From: JAVBOW01 sp031550615
Lineage (GTDB): Bacteria > Bacteroidota > Bacteroidia > Bacteroidales > Rikenellaceae
Assembly (NCBI GenBank): GCA_031550615.1
Contig: JAVBOL010000009.1
Coordinates: forward strand, 1-64,000
DNA length: 64,000 nt
Direction: 5' to 3'
The position numbers were made by a program, and so were the translations under genes. How positions within the stretch are numbered: position 1 is the first letter of the stretch; every line of letters begins with the position of its first letter. The notes beneath the pieces are model-generated. The model ran no database searches. It saw nothing but the letters and a program-made list of their open reading frames with translations, and was not told the origin of the DNA. This document shows positions 50,588-59,625 of the stretch, in pieces.

Positions 50588-51595
50588 TTAGATATGCCCA
50601 TTGGCCACCAGCCACTCTGCGATCTGCACGGCGTTTAGCGCCGCCCCCTTCTTGATCTGGTCGCTCACGCACCAGAAAGTCAGTCCGTTGGGGTTTGAGA
50701 TATCCTTGCGGATGCGGCCCACCCACACGGGGTCCTCCCCGGCCAGGAAAAGCGGCATGGGATATTTCCTGTCGGCGGGCTCGTCCATAAGGCGCACGCC
50801 TTCAGCCGAGGCGAACGCTTCGCGCGCCTGCTCGACCGACACGGGTTTTTCGGTTTCCACCCAGATGCTCTCGGAGTGCGAACGCATCACCGGCACACGC
50901 ACGCACATGGCGCTTACCTCGATGTCCGAGTGCATTATCTTGCGCGTTTCGTGGTACATCTTCATCTCCTCCTTGGTGTAGCCGTTGTCGGTGAACACGT
51001 CGACCTGTGGGATCACGTTATAGGCCAGCTGGTAGGCAAATTTCTCCACGGTCACCGGACGGCCTTCGACTATCTCGCGGTGCTGCTCTTCGAGCTCGTC
51101 CATCGCCGAAGCCCCGGCCCCCGAAGCGGCCTGGTAGGTGGCCACGTGCACGCGGCGGATGTGCGAGAGCCTTTCTATGGCTTTCAGCGCCACGACCATC
51201 TGTATCGTGGTGCAGTTGGGGTTGGCGATCACGCGGCGCGAGGGGTTGACGGCGTCCGCGGCGTTGACCTCGGGCACGACAAGGGGCACGTCGGCATCCA
51301 TGCGGAATGCCGAGGAGTTGTCGATCATCAGCGCCCCGTGTTTGGTTATGGTCTTTTCGAACTCCTTCGAAGTGCCCGCTCCAGCCGAGGTGAAAGCTAT
51401 GTCGACCCCTTTGAAGTCGTCGTTATGTGCAAGCAGTTTGACGGTCAACTCCTTACCGCGAAACATATATTTACGCCCCGCGCTGCGCTCCGACCCGAAG
51501 AGCAATAGCTCGTCCAGGGGAAAATTGCGCTCTTCGAGCACTTTGATAAGCTCCTGACCCACGGCGCCGCTTGCGCCGACAATAGCAACATTCAT
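50588..51595 (-). CDS. asd: Aspartate-semialdehyde dehydrogenase
   Basis: Makes aspartate semialdehyde for lysine, diaminopimelate, threonine and methionine. The 335 residues show the NADP loop VAIVGASGAVGQELIK, the catalytic cysteine in ANPNCTTIQMVVAL and the ASGAGASAMDELEEQ segment. Length is normal. It begins 22 bases after PBP1A and may be transcribed with it, linking a diaminopimelate-supplying enzyme with a cell-wall polymerase. Confidence 0.95.
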   Translation of the reverse strand: MNVAIVGASGAVGQELIKVLEERNFPLDELLLFGSERSAGRKYMFRGKELTVKLLAHNDDFKGVDIAFTSAGAGTSKEFEKTITKHGALMIDNSSAFRMDADVPLVVPEVNAADAVNPSRRVIANPNCTTIQMVVALKAIERLSHIRRVHVATYQAASGAGASAMDELEEQHREIVEGRPVTVEKFAYQLAYNVIPQVDVFTDNGYTKEEMKMYHETRKIMHSDIEVSAMCVRVPVMRSHSESIWVETEKPVSVEQAREAFASAEGVRLMDEPADRKYPMPLFLAGEDPVWVGRIRKDISNPNGLTFWCVSDQIKKGAALNAVQIAEWLVANGHI

Positions 51596-51617
51596 CTTTA
51601 TATAATTTAGAATACCT

Positions 51618-53987
51618 TTAGTCGAAAAATTCGTCCGGTGCGGCCATAGCGGGGTCGTACCCCTCCTCCGAGGAGCAGTCGTAGCTCACCGCGCCCACCG
51701 GTACGGGGAATTTGTCATTCACCGTGATGCCCAGGCGTGCATCCTGGTAGACCTGTTTTATAAACTTGCCGTAGATCGGCAACGCCATTACAGAGCCTTC
51801 GGCGCGCGAGTAGAGGTGCACGCTGGGGTCCTCGGCGCCCACCCATGCCCCGGCCACGAGGTTGGGCGACACGGCCATGAACCATGCGTCGGCGTTCTTC
51901 TGCGTCGTGCCGGTCTTGCCGCCCGTTTCGCCCATAGGCCCGAAGGCCCAGTTGAGCTTGCTGGCCGTGCCGTTACTCACCACGAAACGCAGCATGCTGA
52001 GCATCGTGTAGGCGGTCTGTTCGCTGATCGCGTCCTTGGTGGTCGAGGTGAAAGAGGAGATCAGGTTGCCCTGCTTGTCCTCGATTCGGGTGACGAAGGT
52101 GGGCTCGGTGTAGACGCCGCGGTTGGCGTAGATGCAATAAGTCGACACCATTTCGCACAGCGACACGTCGGGCGTACCCAGACAGAGCGCGTAAACGGGG
52201 TCTATATAGCTGTGTATACCCAGTTTATGTATGAAGTCGGCCACGGCGGCGGGCTGCTTGGCCTGTTTCATGATCCATGCCGAGTAGTTGTTGCGGCTCA
52301 GGGCCAGACCCCAGCGCAGGGGGTGCAGCACCCCGTCGTAGGTGACCAGCCCCGCCTCCTTGGGGCTCCATATGTCGCCGTTATCGGTCTCGATGGCGGT
52401 TTGCAGGTTTGGCACCATAGTGCAGGGCGTGTAACCCAGGTGGTCGATGGCGAAGGTGTAGATGAAGGGCTTGATGGTCGACCCTACCTGGCGCTTGCCC
52501 TGGCGTACCATGTCGTACTTGAAGTAGCGGTAGTTGGGCCCGCCCACGTAGGCTTTCACTTGCCCCGTCGCGGGGTCCATGGCCATGAAAGCCGCGCGCA
52601 TGATGCGCTTGTGGTGCAGGATCGAGTCGCGCGGGGTCATCAGCGTGTCGCGGTCGCCGCGATATGTGAACACGCGCATCTGGACGGGGGTGTTGAAGGC
52701 CTTATCGATCTGCTCGGAAGAGGCTCCGTCGTTTTTCATCTCGCGGTAACGGTCCGAATAGCGGATCGCATTGCGGATGATGCGCTCCTGCTTGTCCTTG
52801 CCTATGTCGTTGAACAGCACTTTGGTGCGCTTGTACTGGGCGTCCATCGCCGGCTGCACTTCCACCCGCAGTTGCTCCACGAGCGCGTTTTCGGCGTAGA
52901 GTTGCATCGCGGCGTTGATGGTGGTGTATATCTTCAGCCCGTCGCGGTAGATGTTATAGCGCGAACCGTCGCTCTTGCGGTTCTTCTCGCACCAACCGTA
53001 GAGTGCGTCCTTGTTCCATTGGTCGAGCGCGTATTCGTAGTCCCACTGGCTGCCGAAATCCGAGCGCGAGGGCTTGCTGGCCGTCATCGCCTGGCGCAGC
53101 ATCTCGCGGAAATATGTGGCGCTGCCCTCGTTGTGCGATATGGGTTTGTATTTGCTCAGGTCTATCTCGGTGGTCTGTAACGAGTCGAGTTGCTCTCGCG
53201 AGGAGATATAGCCTTCGGTGCGCATGCGCGAGAGCACCAGGTTTCGCCGCCCCAACGCCTTGTCGTAGTTGATCTTGGGGTTATAGCGCGTCGGCGCGTT
53301 CACCATGCCGATGAGCATGGCCGCCTCCTGTGGGTTTATCTCGGCGGGGGTCTTGCCGAAGAAGGTGTGCGCCGCCGACTTGATGCCGTAGGCGTTAGAC
53401 CCGAAGAGCACCGTGTTGAGGTACATGGCGATGATCTCCTGCTTGGTGTAGTTGTACTCCAGCTTCACCGCCGTGATCCACTCCTTGAGCTTCGAGAAGA
53501 CGGTGCGCACGTTGCGGGAGACGGCGCTGCGCGAAACCGTGTCGCGCGGGAAAAGGTTCTTGGCCAGCTGCTGCGTGATGGTCGAGCCGCCCCCCTGGTC
53601 GCGGTTGCCGAGCACGACGGTCTTCGTAGCCACGCGGGCCAGCGATATGAAGTCGATGCCCGAATGCGAGTAGAAGCGCGCGTCTTCGGTCGACACCAGC
53701 GCCCCAACCAGCCAGGGCGAAAGGTCTTCGTAGTCGACGTAAGAGCGGTTCTGCACGAAGAACTGCCCGAGCATCTGCCCGTCCGAGGAGTATATCTCGG
53801 TGGCTATGTTGCTCTTGGGGTTCTCCAGCTCCTCGAACGAAGGCAGACGGCCGAACATTCCGGTCGAGGTCAGAAGCAGCAGGAAGATCACCAGGGCGAA
53901 CGGCGCCGCCACGATGATCCAGAACCACTTTATTGTTTTGGGCGTTACGTACTTATGTGAAAAGTCCCTGTATTTTTCCTTATTCAT
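51618..53987 (-). CDS. Class A penicillin-binding protein (PBP1A-type)
   Basis: A 789-residue bifunctional peptidoglycan synthase. It has a cytoplasmic N-terminus, one membrane helix (WFWIIVAAPFALVIFLLLL), a GT51 glycosyltransferase (catalytic Glu in TEDARFYSHSGID, then GGSTITQQLAKNLFP) and a transpeptidase with the active serine in GSTIKPFIYTFA and KTGTTQKNADAW. All essential motifs are intact. Its first eight bases overlap the GlsB-like stop. Confidence 0.95.
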   Translation of the reverse strand: MNKEKYRDFSHKYVTPKTIKWFWIIVAAPFALVIFLLLLTSTGMFGRLPSFEELENPKSNIATEIYSSDGQMLGQFFVQNRSYVDYEDLSPWLVGALVSTEDARFYSHSGIDFISLARVATKTVVLGNRDQGGGSTITQQLAKNLFPRDTVSRSAVSRNVRTVFSKLKEWITAVKLEYNYTKQEIIAMYLNTVLFGSNAYGIKSAAHTFFGKTPAEINPQEAAMLIGMVNAPTRYNPKINYDKALGRRNLVLSRMRTEGYISSREQLDSLQTTEIDLSKYKPISHNEGSATYFREMLRQAMTASKPSRSDFGSQWDYEYALDQWNKDALYGWCEKNRKSDGSRYNIYRDGLKIYTTINAAMQLYAENALVEQLRVEVQPAMDAQYKRTKVLFNDIGKDKQERIIRNAIRYSDRYREMKNDGASSEQIDKAFNTPVQMRVFTYRGDRDTLMTPRDSILHHKRIMRAAFMAMDPATGQVKAYVGGPNYRYFKYDMVRQGKRQVGSTIKPFIYTFAIDHLGYTPCTMVPNLQTAIETDNGDIWSPKEAGLVTYDGVLHPLRWGLALSRNNYSAWIMKQAKQPAAVADFIHKLGIHSYIDPVYALCLGTPDVSLCEMVSTYCIYANRGVYTEPTFVTRIEDKQGNLISSFTSTTKDAISEQTAYTMLSMLRFVVSNGTASKLNWAFGPMGETGGKTGTTQKNADAWFMAVSPNLVAGAWVGAEDPSVHLYSRAEGSVMALPIYGKFIKQVYQDARLGITVNDKFPVPVGAVSYDCSSEEGYDPAMAAPDEFFD

Positions 53988-54909
53988 CTTGATTCTTCGA
54001 GGCGTTGCGCATGTGTCGTTCTACCTTTTTTGGGTAGAGGTCTTCTATGGTGATAAGTATGCCGGTCTCTTCGACCTGGCCGAAATCGGGGTTGCACACC
54101 GTGCCGAATGTGCGCATAGTGGGCGAGAGGCTCATGTATGAGTTTATCAGCGGCGGGATATTCTCGTTGCGCGAACGGATCTCGCGGACCAGTATGCGGT
54201 AGTTTTCCTCGTATGTCTGCCCGCAGAACAGCCTTGCGAGCCCTTCGCGGTCCATGTCCAGCTCGATGGGGTAAATCGGGTCAAGCAGCCCGTCGCGGTC
54301 GGGGAAATAGCGTTCCAGGAAGTATATCAGTATGTTGCGGGCAGCCTTGTTGTAGTCGCCGTACATGGTGACCTTGCCCAGGAAGTAGCGCATGTCGGGG
54401 TTGTGCACCATCAGCGCGCCCAGCCCGTCCCAGAGGTTGTCCAGCGAGTATATCCCTTTGGGGTTCTTGCGCGTGCCCTGGTAGAGAGGTTGCACGAAAG
54501 AGCGCCCCAATTCGATGGTCCAGGGCAGGAAATCGGTGCGGAAACGGTCGCTGAAACGGAAATAATGCTCGGTCGAGAGGTGGGGTGTATTCCCGGAGCA
54601 CGAAATGATGAAACGGTAGCCGCCCACGATCTGCTTCGCCGCGGGGTCCCACACTATCAATTGGTTGTACCCGTCAGGGGCGGTGTCGTTCTCGTCTATG
54701 TCCATGGCTTGGCCGGTGCCCCCGCCCGCCTCGCGGAAAGAGAGTTCGCGCAGACGGCCTATCTCCTGCATGGTGTGCGGACTGTCTGAGGCCGTGACAA
54801 CGTAAATTTCGTTGCCGGCGTTATTGGTGTAGCGCATAAGGCGCTGCGGCGTTAGTTCACTTTCGATCAGCTCCCTGGCTATCGGATCTATGATGGGCTC
54901 GATGGTCAT
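53980..54909 (-). CDS. glsB: GlsB/OlsB-like GNAT N-acyltransferase (glycine lipid synthesis)
   Basis: A 309-residue GNAT-fold protein that attaches a 3-hydroxy fatty acid to an amino acid, glycine in Bacteroides. Characteristic stretches are RLRELSFREAGGGTGQAMD, QLIVWDPAAKQIVGGYRFI, WTIELGRSFVQPLYQ and YSLDNLWDGLGALM. It precedes PBP1A by an overlap and follows the glsA-like gene with a 50-base gap. The gene name rests on the pairing with the acyltransferase. Confidence 0.85.
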   Translation of the reverse strand: MTIEPIIDPIARELIESELTPQRLMRYTNNAGNEIYVVTASDSPHTMQEIGRLRELSFREAGGGTGQAMDIDENDTAPDGYNQLIVWDPAAKQIVGGYRFIISCSGNTPHLSTEHYFRFSDRFRTDFLPWTIELGRSFVQPLYQGTRKNPKGIYSLDNLWDGLGALMVHNPDMRYFLGKVTMYGDYNKAARNILIYFLERYFPDRDGLLDPIYPIELDMDREGLARLFCGQTYEENYRILVREIRSRNENIPPLINSYMSLSPTMRTFGTVCNPDFGQVEETGILITIEDLYPKKVERHMRNASKNQDE

Positions 54910-54959
54910 AAGTGCACAAAAATAGATAAAATTTATCGGAATGTCCTACCACTCACGCA

Positions 54960-55763
54960 TCATTTTAACGCATAGGCGCGCGAACGTATTGCATCGCACC
55001 ACGCCTGGGGGCGCTGCCCGTCGGTGAAACTCTGCCAGGGGACTGGCTCACCTATGTGGATCTCGAACGAGCGGCCACGCTGTCTGAACATCTCGTCGAC
55101 CAGGTAGAGCATTTCGATATTAGCCTTGATACCCAGGGCTTTGCGTATATTGGAGAGGCGGTAAAAGAAGTTCGAAAGCTCACCCTCGAAATGCACCGGC
55201 ACCACGTCGCGGCGGTCTGCCACCGCGCGACGTATGAAGTTGGGCTTCCAGGGCAGGTCGGTCACCTCACCGCGTATACGGCGCGAACACAGCCCCGCCG
55301 GGAAAGTCACCAGCGGCAGGTCGGAGGCGAACGCCTCGCTGAACATGCGTGCGTACTCGGGATTCTGGCGTCCGTGCTTGTTGACCGGCACGAAAATGGG
55401 GGCGAGGGGCGGCAGGTTCATCAGTATGTCGTTGACCACCACCCTCACGTCACCGAATTTCTTTGCAATTTCCTCGGCGAGCATCAGGCCGTCCATACCG
55501 CCGAAAGGGTGGTTCGAGGCGAAGATGTAGCGCCCCGCGGGGTCGAGCCTATCCATGCCGACCGCATGGTGGGAGATCTCCATGCGGCGCAGCACTTCGC
55601 GCACGAATTCGAGCGTGGGCAGGTGGCCCGCCTCGCGCAGGTAAAGGTTTATTTCGTCGACATGCACGATACGCTCCAGGTAGCGCACGGCGAAGCCCGG
55701 CAGCCGCACTTTCTTGTCGCGCAGCACCGCCCTCAGGTCGATCTGTAAATTTTCAGCAGCCAT
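54960..55763 (-). CDS. glsA: GlsA/OlsA-like O-acyltransferase (glycine lipid synthesis)
   Basis: A 267-residue PlsC-type O-acyltransferase that adds the second fatty acid to N-acyl glycine. The HX4D motif is NHPFGGMDGLM near residue 100, followed by PVNKHGRQNPEYARMF and a phosphate/substrate patch TFPAGLCSRRI. No membrane span is obvious. Start ATG at 55763 is seven bases after a -7 element. It is the first gene of glsA-glsB-PBP1A-asd. Confidence 0.85.
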   Translation of the reverse strand: MAAENLQIDLRAVLRDKKVRLPGFAVRYLERIVHVDEINLYLREAGHLPTLEFVREVLRRMEISHHAVGMDRLDPAGRYIFASNHPFGGMDGLMLAEEIAKKFGDVRVVVNDILMNLPPLAPIFVPVNKHGRQNPEYARMFSEAFASDLPLVTFPAGLCSRRIRGEVTDLPWKPNFIRRAVADRRDVVPVHFEGELSNFFYRLSNIRKALGIKANIEMLYLVDEMFRQRGRSFEIHIGEPVPWQSFTDGQRPQAWCDAIRSRAYALK

Positions 55764-55770
55764 CGAAAGG

Positions 55771-55778
55771 CAAAGATA
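55771..55778 (-). promoter_or_regulatory. -7 element of glsA
   Basis: Leftward TATCTTTG at 55778-55771, ending seven bases before the ATG; the message should be nearly leaderless. A weaker TATCTTTA at 55789-55796 points the other way toward rsmH. Confidence 0.6.
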
Positions 55779-55811
55779 ATAAATTATGTATCTTTACGAC
55801 CTGATTGCCCT

Positions 55812-56705
55812 ATGGAAACCTACCACATACCCGTTTTGCTGCACTCTTCGCTCGACCTGCTCGATATAAAGCCGGACGGAGCCTACGCCGACCTGACTTT
55901 CGGCGGGGGCGGACACTCGCGCGCCATACTGGAGAGGCTCGGTCCCAAGGGGCGCCTGGCGGGTTTCGACCAGGACGCCGACGCGATGGACAACATACCC
56001 AACGACCCGCGCTTCACCTTCATCCGCAGCAACTTCCGCTTCATGCGCGGCGCCCTGCGTGCCAACGGTTTTAGGCAATTGGACGGGGTGCTTGCCGACC
56101 TTGGCGTATCCTCCCACCACTTCGACACCCCCGAGAGGGGATTTTCATTCCGTTTCGACGCCCCGCTTGACATGCGCATGAACCAGTCCGCCGCACTCAC
56201 CGCGGAAAAGGTCGTAAACACCTACACCAACGCCGAGCTGCAACGCCTGTTAGGTGAGTGGGGTGAGGTGGAAACGCCGTATAAATCAGCTAATTGCATC
56301 GAGCGCGCAAGGCCGTTGCACACCGTCGGCGAGTTGATCGAGGCGGTCAAACCGTGCACCCCCGCCGCCGACGCCAACAAATACCTCTCCAAGCTCTTCC
56401 AGGCCCTGCGCATCGAGGTCAATGGCGAAATGGAGGCCCTGAAAATGGCCCTCGAACAGAGCCTTCGCATACTCAAGCCCGGCGGACGCCTGGTGGTCAT
56501 ATCATACCACTCACTGGAGGACCGCATGACCAAGAATTTCATGCGCTCGGGGCGTTTCGACGGGCAGGTGGAGAAGGATTTCTTCGGTCGCGTGCAGACC
56601 CCTTTCGAGGTGATAACCCGTAAGGCGGTGGCGCCCGGCGAAGAGGAATTGCAAAGAAACCCGCGTTCACGCAGCGCACGTCTGCGCGCGGCAGCCAAAC
56701 TATAA
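55812..56705 (+). CDS. rsmH: 16S rRNA m4C1402 methyltransferase RsmH
   Basis: A 297-residue SAM-dependent methyltransferase that modifies C1402 of 16S rRNA. Visible are the start HIPVLLHSSLDLL, the SAM loop LTFGGGGHSRAIL, GVLADLGVSSHHFD and VISYHSLEDRMTKNFM. It opens the division-and-cell-wall cluster, but the usual mraZ upstream is replaced by the divergent glsA gene. Followed by ftsL with a three-base gap. Confidence 0.95.
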   Translation: METYHIPVLLHSSLDLLDIKPDGAYADLTFGGGGHSRAILERLGPKGRLAGFDQDADAMDNIPNDPRFTFIRSNFRFMRGALRANGFRQLDGVLADLGVSSHHFDTPERGFSFRFDAPLDMRMNQSAALTAEKVVNTYTNAELQRLLGEWGEVETPYKSANCIERARPLHTVGELIEAVKPCTPAADANKYLSKLFQALRIEVNGEMEALKMALEQSLRILKPGGRLVVISYHSLEDRMTKNFMRSGRFDGQVEKDFFGRVQTPFEVITRKAVAPGEEELQRNPRSRSARLRAAAKL

Positions 56706-56708
56706 ACG

Positions 56709-57218
56709 ATGGGAAGGCAGGTTATCATAGACCCCGAATGGGATACCCCGCCCGTGGCGCAACCCGCCCCGGCGGCTGATGACCCCGTGCCTTTCGACCC
56801 CGACCCCGCACCGACGGACATCGACCCCCTGCCCCCCGTGCAGGAGCCAGTCGCCCCGCCGCCGCCCGACCCCTTTACCGTGGAGAGGCCCGCGGAGCCA
56901 TCCTCCGCCGAAAAGTGGCTTGCCGACCTGATCTCGGGAGGTTTCCTATCGCGCAAGGAGGTGCGCCGCGCCTATCCTTTCCTGCTGCTGATTGCCTTTC
57001 TGATGCTGCTCTACATTTCGGGGCAATTCCGCATGCAGCAGCTTCACCGCACCGAGAACAACCTGCAACGGCAGGTCAAGGAGCTGCGCGCCCTGTCGCT
57101 CGAACTGGCGGCCAAGCGCATGGACTCCACACGCCGCAGTAAGATAATGGAAGACCTCGAACGCCGCGGCATACCGCTCATCGAGCCGGTCGAACCGCCC
57201 AAAATAATCGAGCACTGA
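56709..57218 (+). CDS. ftsL: FtsL-like cell division protein
   Basis: A 169-residue bitopic membrane protein in the place of ftsL. A long acidic and proline-rich cytoplasmic region (residues 1-65), a short basic stretch (SRKEVRRAYP), one helix (FLLLIAFLMLLYISGQF), then a coiled-coil periplasmic part (LHRTENNLQRQVKELRALSLELA). Canonical FtsL is about 120 residues, so the N-terminal extension is unusual. It overlaps ftsI by a single base (TGATG). It links FtsQ/B and FtsI at the division site. Confidence 0.8.
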   Translation: MGRQVIIDPEWDTPPVAQPAPAADDPVPFDPDPAPTDIDPLPPVQEPVAPPPPDPFTVERPAEPSSAEKWLADLISGGFLSRKEVRRAYPFLLLIAFLMLLYISGQFRMQQLHRTENNLQRQVKELRALSLELAAKRMDSTRRSKIMEDLERRGIPLIEPVEPPKIIEH

Positions 57219-59623
57219 TGCCGCAGCAACCCCCCTCGCCCATAAAACGCGACATACTGGTCCGCGTACGGTGGCTCTACGTGCTGTTCATCTGCATGGC
57301 GGTGGCCATATTCTGCAAGATACTCTACACGCAGTACGGTCCCGACGGGGCCGACCTGCGCCGCCGCGCCGTCGAGGTGAGTACGCGCCGGGTCGACATC
57401 CCCGCCCAGAGGGGCGACATCGTTGCGCGCGACCTGCGCACGCTGGCAACGACCATCCCAATGTTCGACGTGCGCATCGACCTGGCCGCCGAGATCATCG
57501 ACACGACGATGAAAAACCTCGCGAGGGCCGAGATACGCGCGGCAGCCAAAAAAGAGTCCGACGCGACCGAAAATAAGATATTCAAACAGGAGATCGCCGA
57601 GCGGATGCGCCTCAAACTGCGCGACCACGCCGCACTCTCGCGCCGCGGGGGCGAGATACTCTCCCTGAAACTGGACACCCTCGCCCGCGGCCTGGCCGCC
57701 GTGTTCGACGACCGCCCGGCCTCGTCCTACCGCAGGATGTTGGGCGAGGCTTTCAAACAGCGCCGCCGCAACCGCAACCTGAAGGTCAACCCCCGCCGCA
57801 TGGACTTCTCGGAGCTTAAGCGCGTGATCGCCCTGCCGCTGCTCAACATCAAACGCGTGGATAACAGGGGGCGCACGCTGATCCTGCACATTCCCGTGCG
57901 CGGCTGCTCGAAGATCGAGGAAACCCGCCTTAGGACCCATCCGCTCGGCACGCTGGCGCTGCGTACGCTCGGGGTGGCGCGCGAGGACAGCATAACGCAG
58001 ATCATCGACGGGGTGGCGCGCCGCATGCCCGCGCCCAAACTGGGCGTCGAGGGGGCTTTCGACAAATACCTGCGCGGTGAGGACGGTAACACCCTGCTGC
58101 AGATCATCTCGGGCATAGCCACCGTGCCGGTGCAGCACCCCGACAACCGTGAGCCGGTCGACGGGCAGGACGTGGTGACCACGCTCGACGTCGAATTGCA
58201 GGACATCGCCGAAAGGGCGCTGCGCAACCAGCTGGAAAAAGAGTGCGCCGAGTGGGGCACGGTCGTGCTGATGGAGGTGGCCACAGGCGAGATACACGCC
58301 CTGAGCAACCTCACGCGCCACCCCTCGGGGCGCATCGTGGACGACATGAACTACGCCATAGGCCGCAACATGGAACCCGGCTCGACCTTCAAACTCGCCA
58401 CGCTGATGACCCTTTTGGACGACGCGGGGATGGCGCTCACCGATATGGTCGACATACGCGGCAAGCGGGAAACCATAGGCAGGGCCATCGTTGTCGACGA
58501 CCACGAGATAACCGAGCCGGTGTCGCTGCGCCGCGTGTTCGAGCTGTCGAGCAACATAGGTTTTTCGAAAACCGTGCATGAGCGCTACGCCGCCGATCCG
58601 GCGCGTTTCGTCGACCACGTGTGCGACCGCATCGGGCTCGACAAACCGCTGCACATACAGATCCCGGGCAGCCTCGCCCCCGTGATCCGCCATCCGGGCG
58701 ACACTTACTGGACCAGGAACCTGACGCTCGAAAAGATGGCCTACGGCTACTCGTTCGAGATCACGCCAATGCGCACGCTCTGCCTCTACAACGCCGTGGC
58801 GAACGGCGGCAGGATGATAAGCCCCTTGCTGGTCAAAGAGTTAAGACAATACGGACAACCCACGCGCACCTTCCAGAGCCAGACCATCGTGGAGAAGGTC
58901 TGCACCGCACCCACGCTGGCCGCCGTGCGCGAATCGCTCGAAAAGGTCGTCGAAAGCGGCACCGGAACGGGGCTGCGCAACAAAAACTACACGGTGGCGG
59001 CCAAGACCGGCACGGCGCAGGTCGCATTCCCCCGCAAGCAGACCCCCGGCGGACGCGGCGGTTACGTGGACGTGCACGGCGGACGCCGCTACCTGGCCAC
59101 CATGGTGGGGTATTTCCCCGCCGACAAGCCCAAATATTCGTGTATTGTGGTGATGCAGACCTACTACGGACGGGGTAACTTCCATAATTATTACGGGGCG
59201 GGGCTGGCAGGGCCCGTGTTCAAGGCCGTTTCCGACTTGGTGTTCGCCACGCAACTCTCGTGGCACGAGGGCCTGTCCGAGGGACGCGAACCCATTACCG
59301 GGCCGGTGGACATAAAAGGGGGCAAGGCCGAAGACATCCGCCGCGTGGCCTCGCGCCTGGACCTGCCGCTCGAATCACCCCGCAGCGTGAAAGGCTGGGC
59401 GAGGACCGTCGCCGACTCGACCGGCGTGTACCTGCAGCCAGCCGCACCCCAGGAGGGTAAAGTGCCCGACGTGGTCGGCATGACGCTCGGCGACGCCGTG
59501 TACCTGCTGGAAAAACAGGGGCTCAGGGTGGCCTTCTCGGGACGCGGCAAGGTCGCCTCGCAATCCGTCCCCCCCGGCGCGGCGGCGACCCGTGGACGTG
59601 TGGTCAGCCTGAGGCTGGAGTAG
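57218..59623 (+). CDS. ftsI: Division transpeptidase FtsI with one C-terminal PASTA domain
   Basis: An 801-residue class B penicillin-binding protein for septal peptidoglycan. There is a single N-terminal helix (YVLFICMAVAIFCKILY) and a pedestal domain with PAQRGDIVARDLRTLA. The transpeptidase serine is in PGSTFKLATLM, SSN in ELSSNIGFSKT, and KTGTAQVAFP follows. Residues 745-801 form a PASTA domain (KVPDVVGMTLGDAVYLLEKQ). The cluster ends here, without murE, mraY, murD or ftsW following. Confidence 0.93.
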   Translation: MPQQPPSPIKRDILVRVRWLYVLFICMAVAIFCKILYTQYGPDGADLRRRAVEVSTRRVDIPAQRGDIVARDLRTLATTIPMFDVRIDLAAEIIDTTMKNLARAEIRAAAKKESDATENKIFKQEIAERMRLKLRDHAALSRRGGEILSLKLDTLARGLAAVFDDRPASSYRRMLGEAFKQRRRNRNLKVNPRRMDFSELKRVIALPLLNIKRVDNRGRTLILHIPVRGCSKIEETRLRTHPLGTLALRTLGVAREDSITQIIDGVARRMPAPKLGVEGAFDKYLRGEDGNTLLQIISGIATVPVQHPDNREPVDGQDVVTTLDVELQDIAERALRNQLEKECAEWGTVVLMEVATGEIHALSNLTRHPSGRIVDDMNYAIGRNMEPGSTFKLATLMTLLDDAGMALTDMVDIRGKRETIGRAIVVDDHEITEPVSLRRVFELSSNIGFSKTVHERYAADPARFVDHVCDRIGLDKPLHIQIPGSLAPVIRHPGDTYWTRNLTLEKMAYGYSFEITPMRTLCLYNAVANGGRMISPLLVKELRQYGQPTRTFQSQTIVEKVCTAPTLAAVRESLEKVVESGTGTGLRNKNYTVAAKTGTAQVAFPRKQTPGGRGGYVDVHGGRRYLATMVGYFPADKPKYSCIVVMQTYYGRGNFHNYYGAGLAGPVFKAVSDLVFATQLSWHEGLSEGREPITGPVDIKGGKAEDIRRVASRLDLPLESPRSVKGWARTVADSTGVYLQPAAPQEGKVPDVVGMTLGDAVYLLEKQGLRVAFSGRGKVASQSVPPGAAATRGRVVSLRLE

Positions 59624-59625
59624 GT

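Noticed and set aside
51816..53180. Open plus-strand frame opposite PBP1A
   Set aside because: Antisense to intact transpeptidase motifs; no family features.
57044..58693. 549-codon open frame opposite ftsI
   Set aside because: Antisense to ftsI motifs; no motif, start signal or neighbour supports it.
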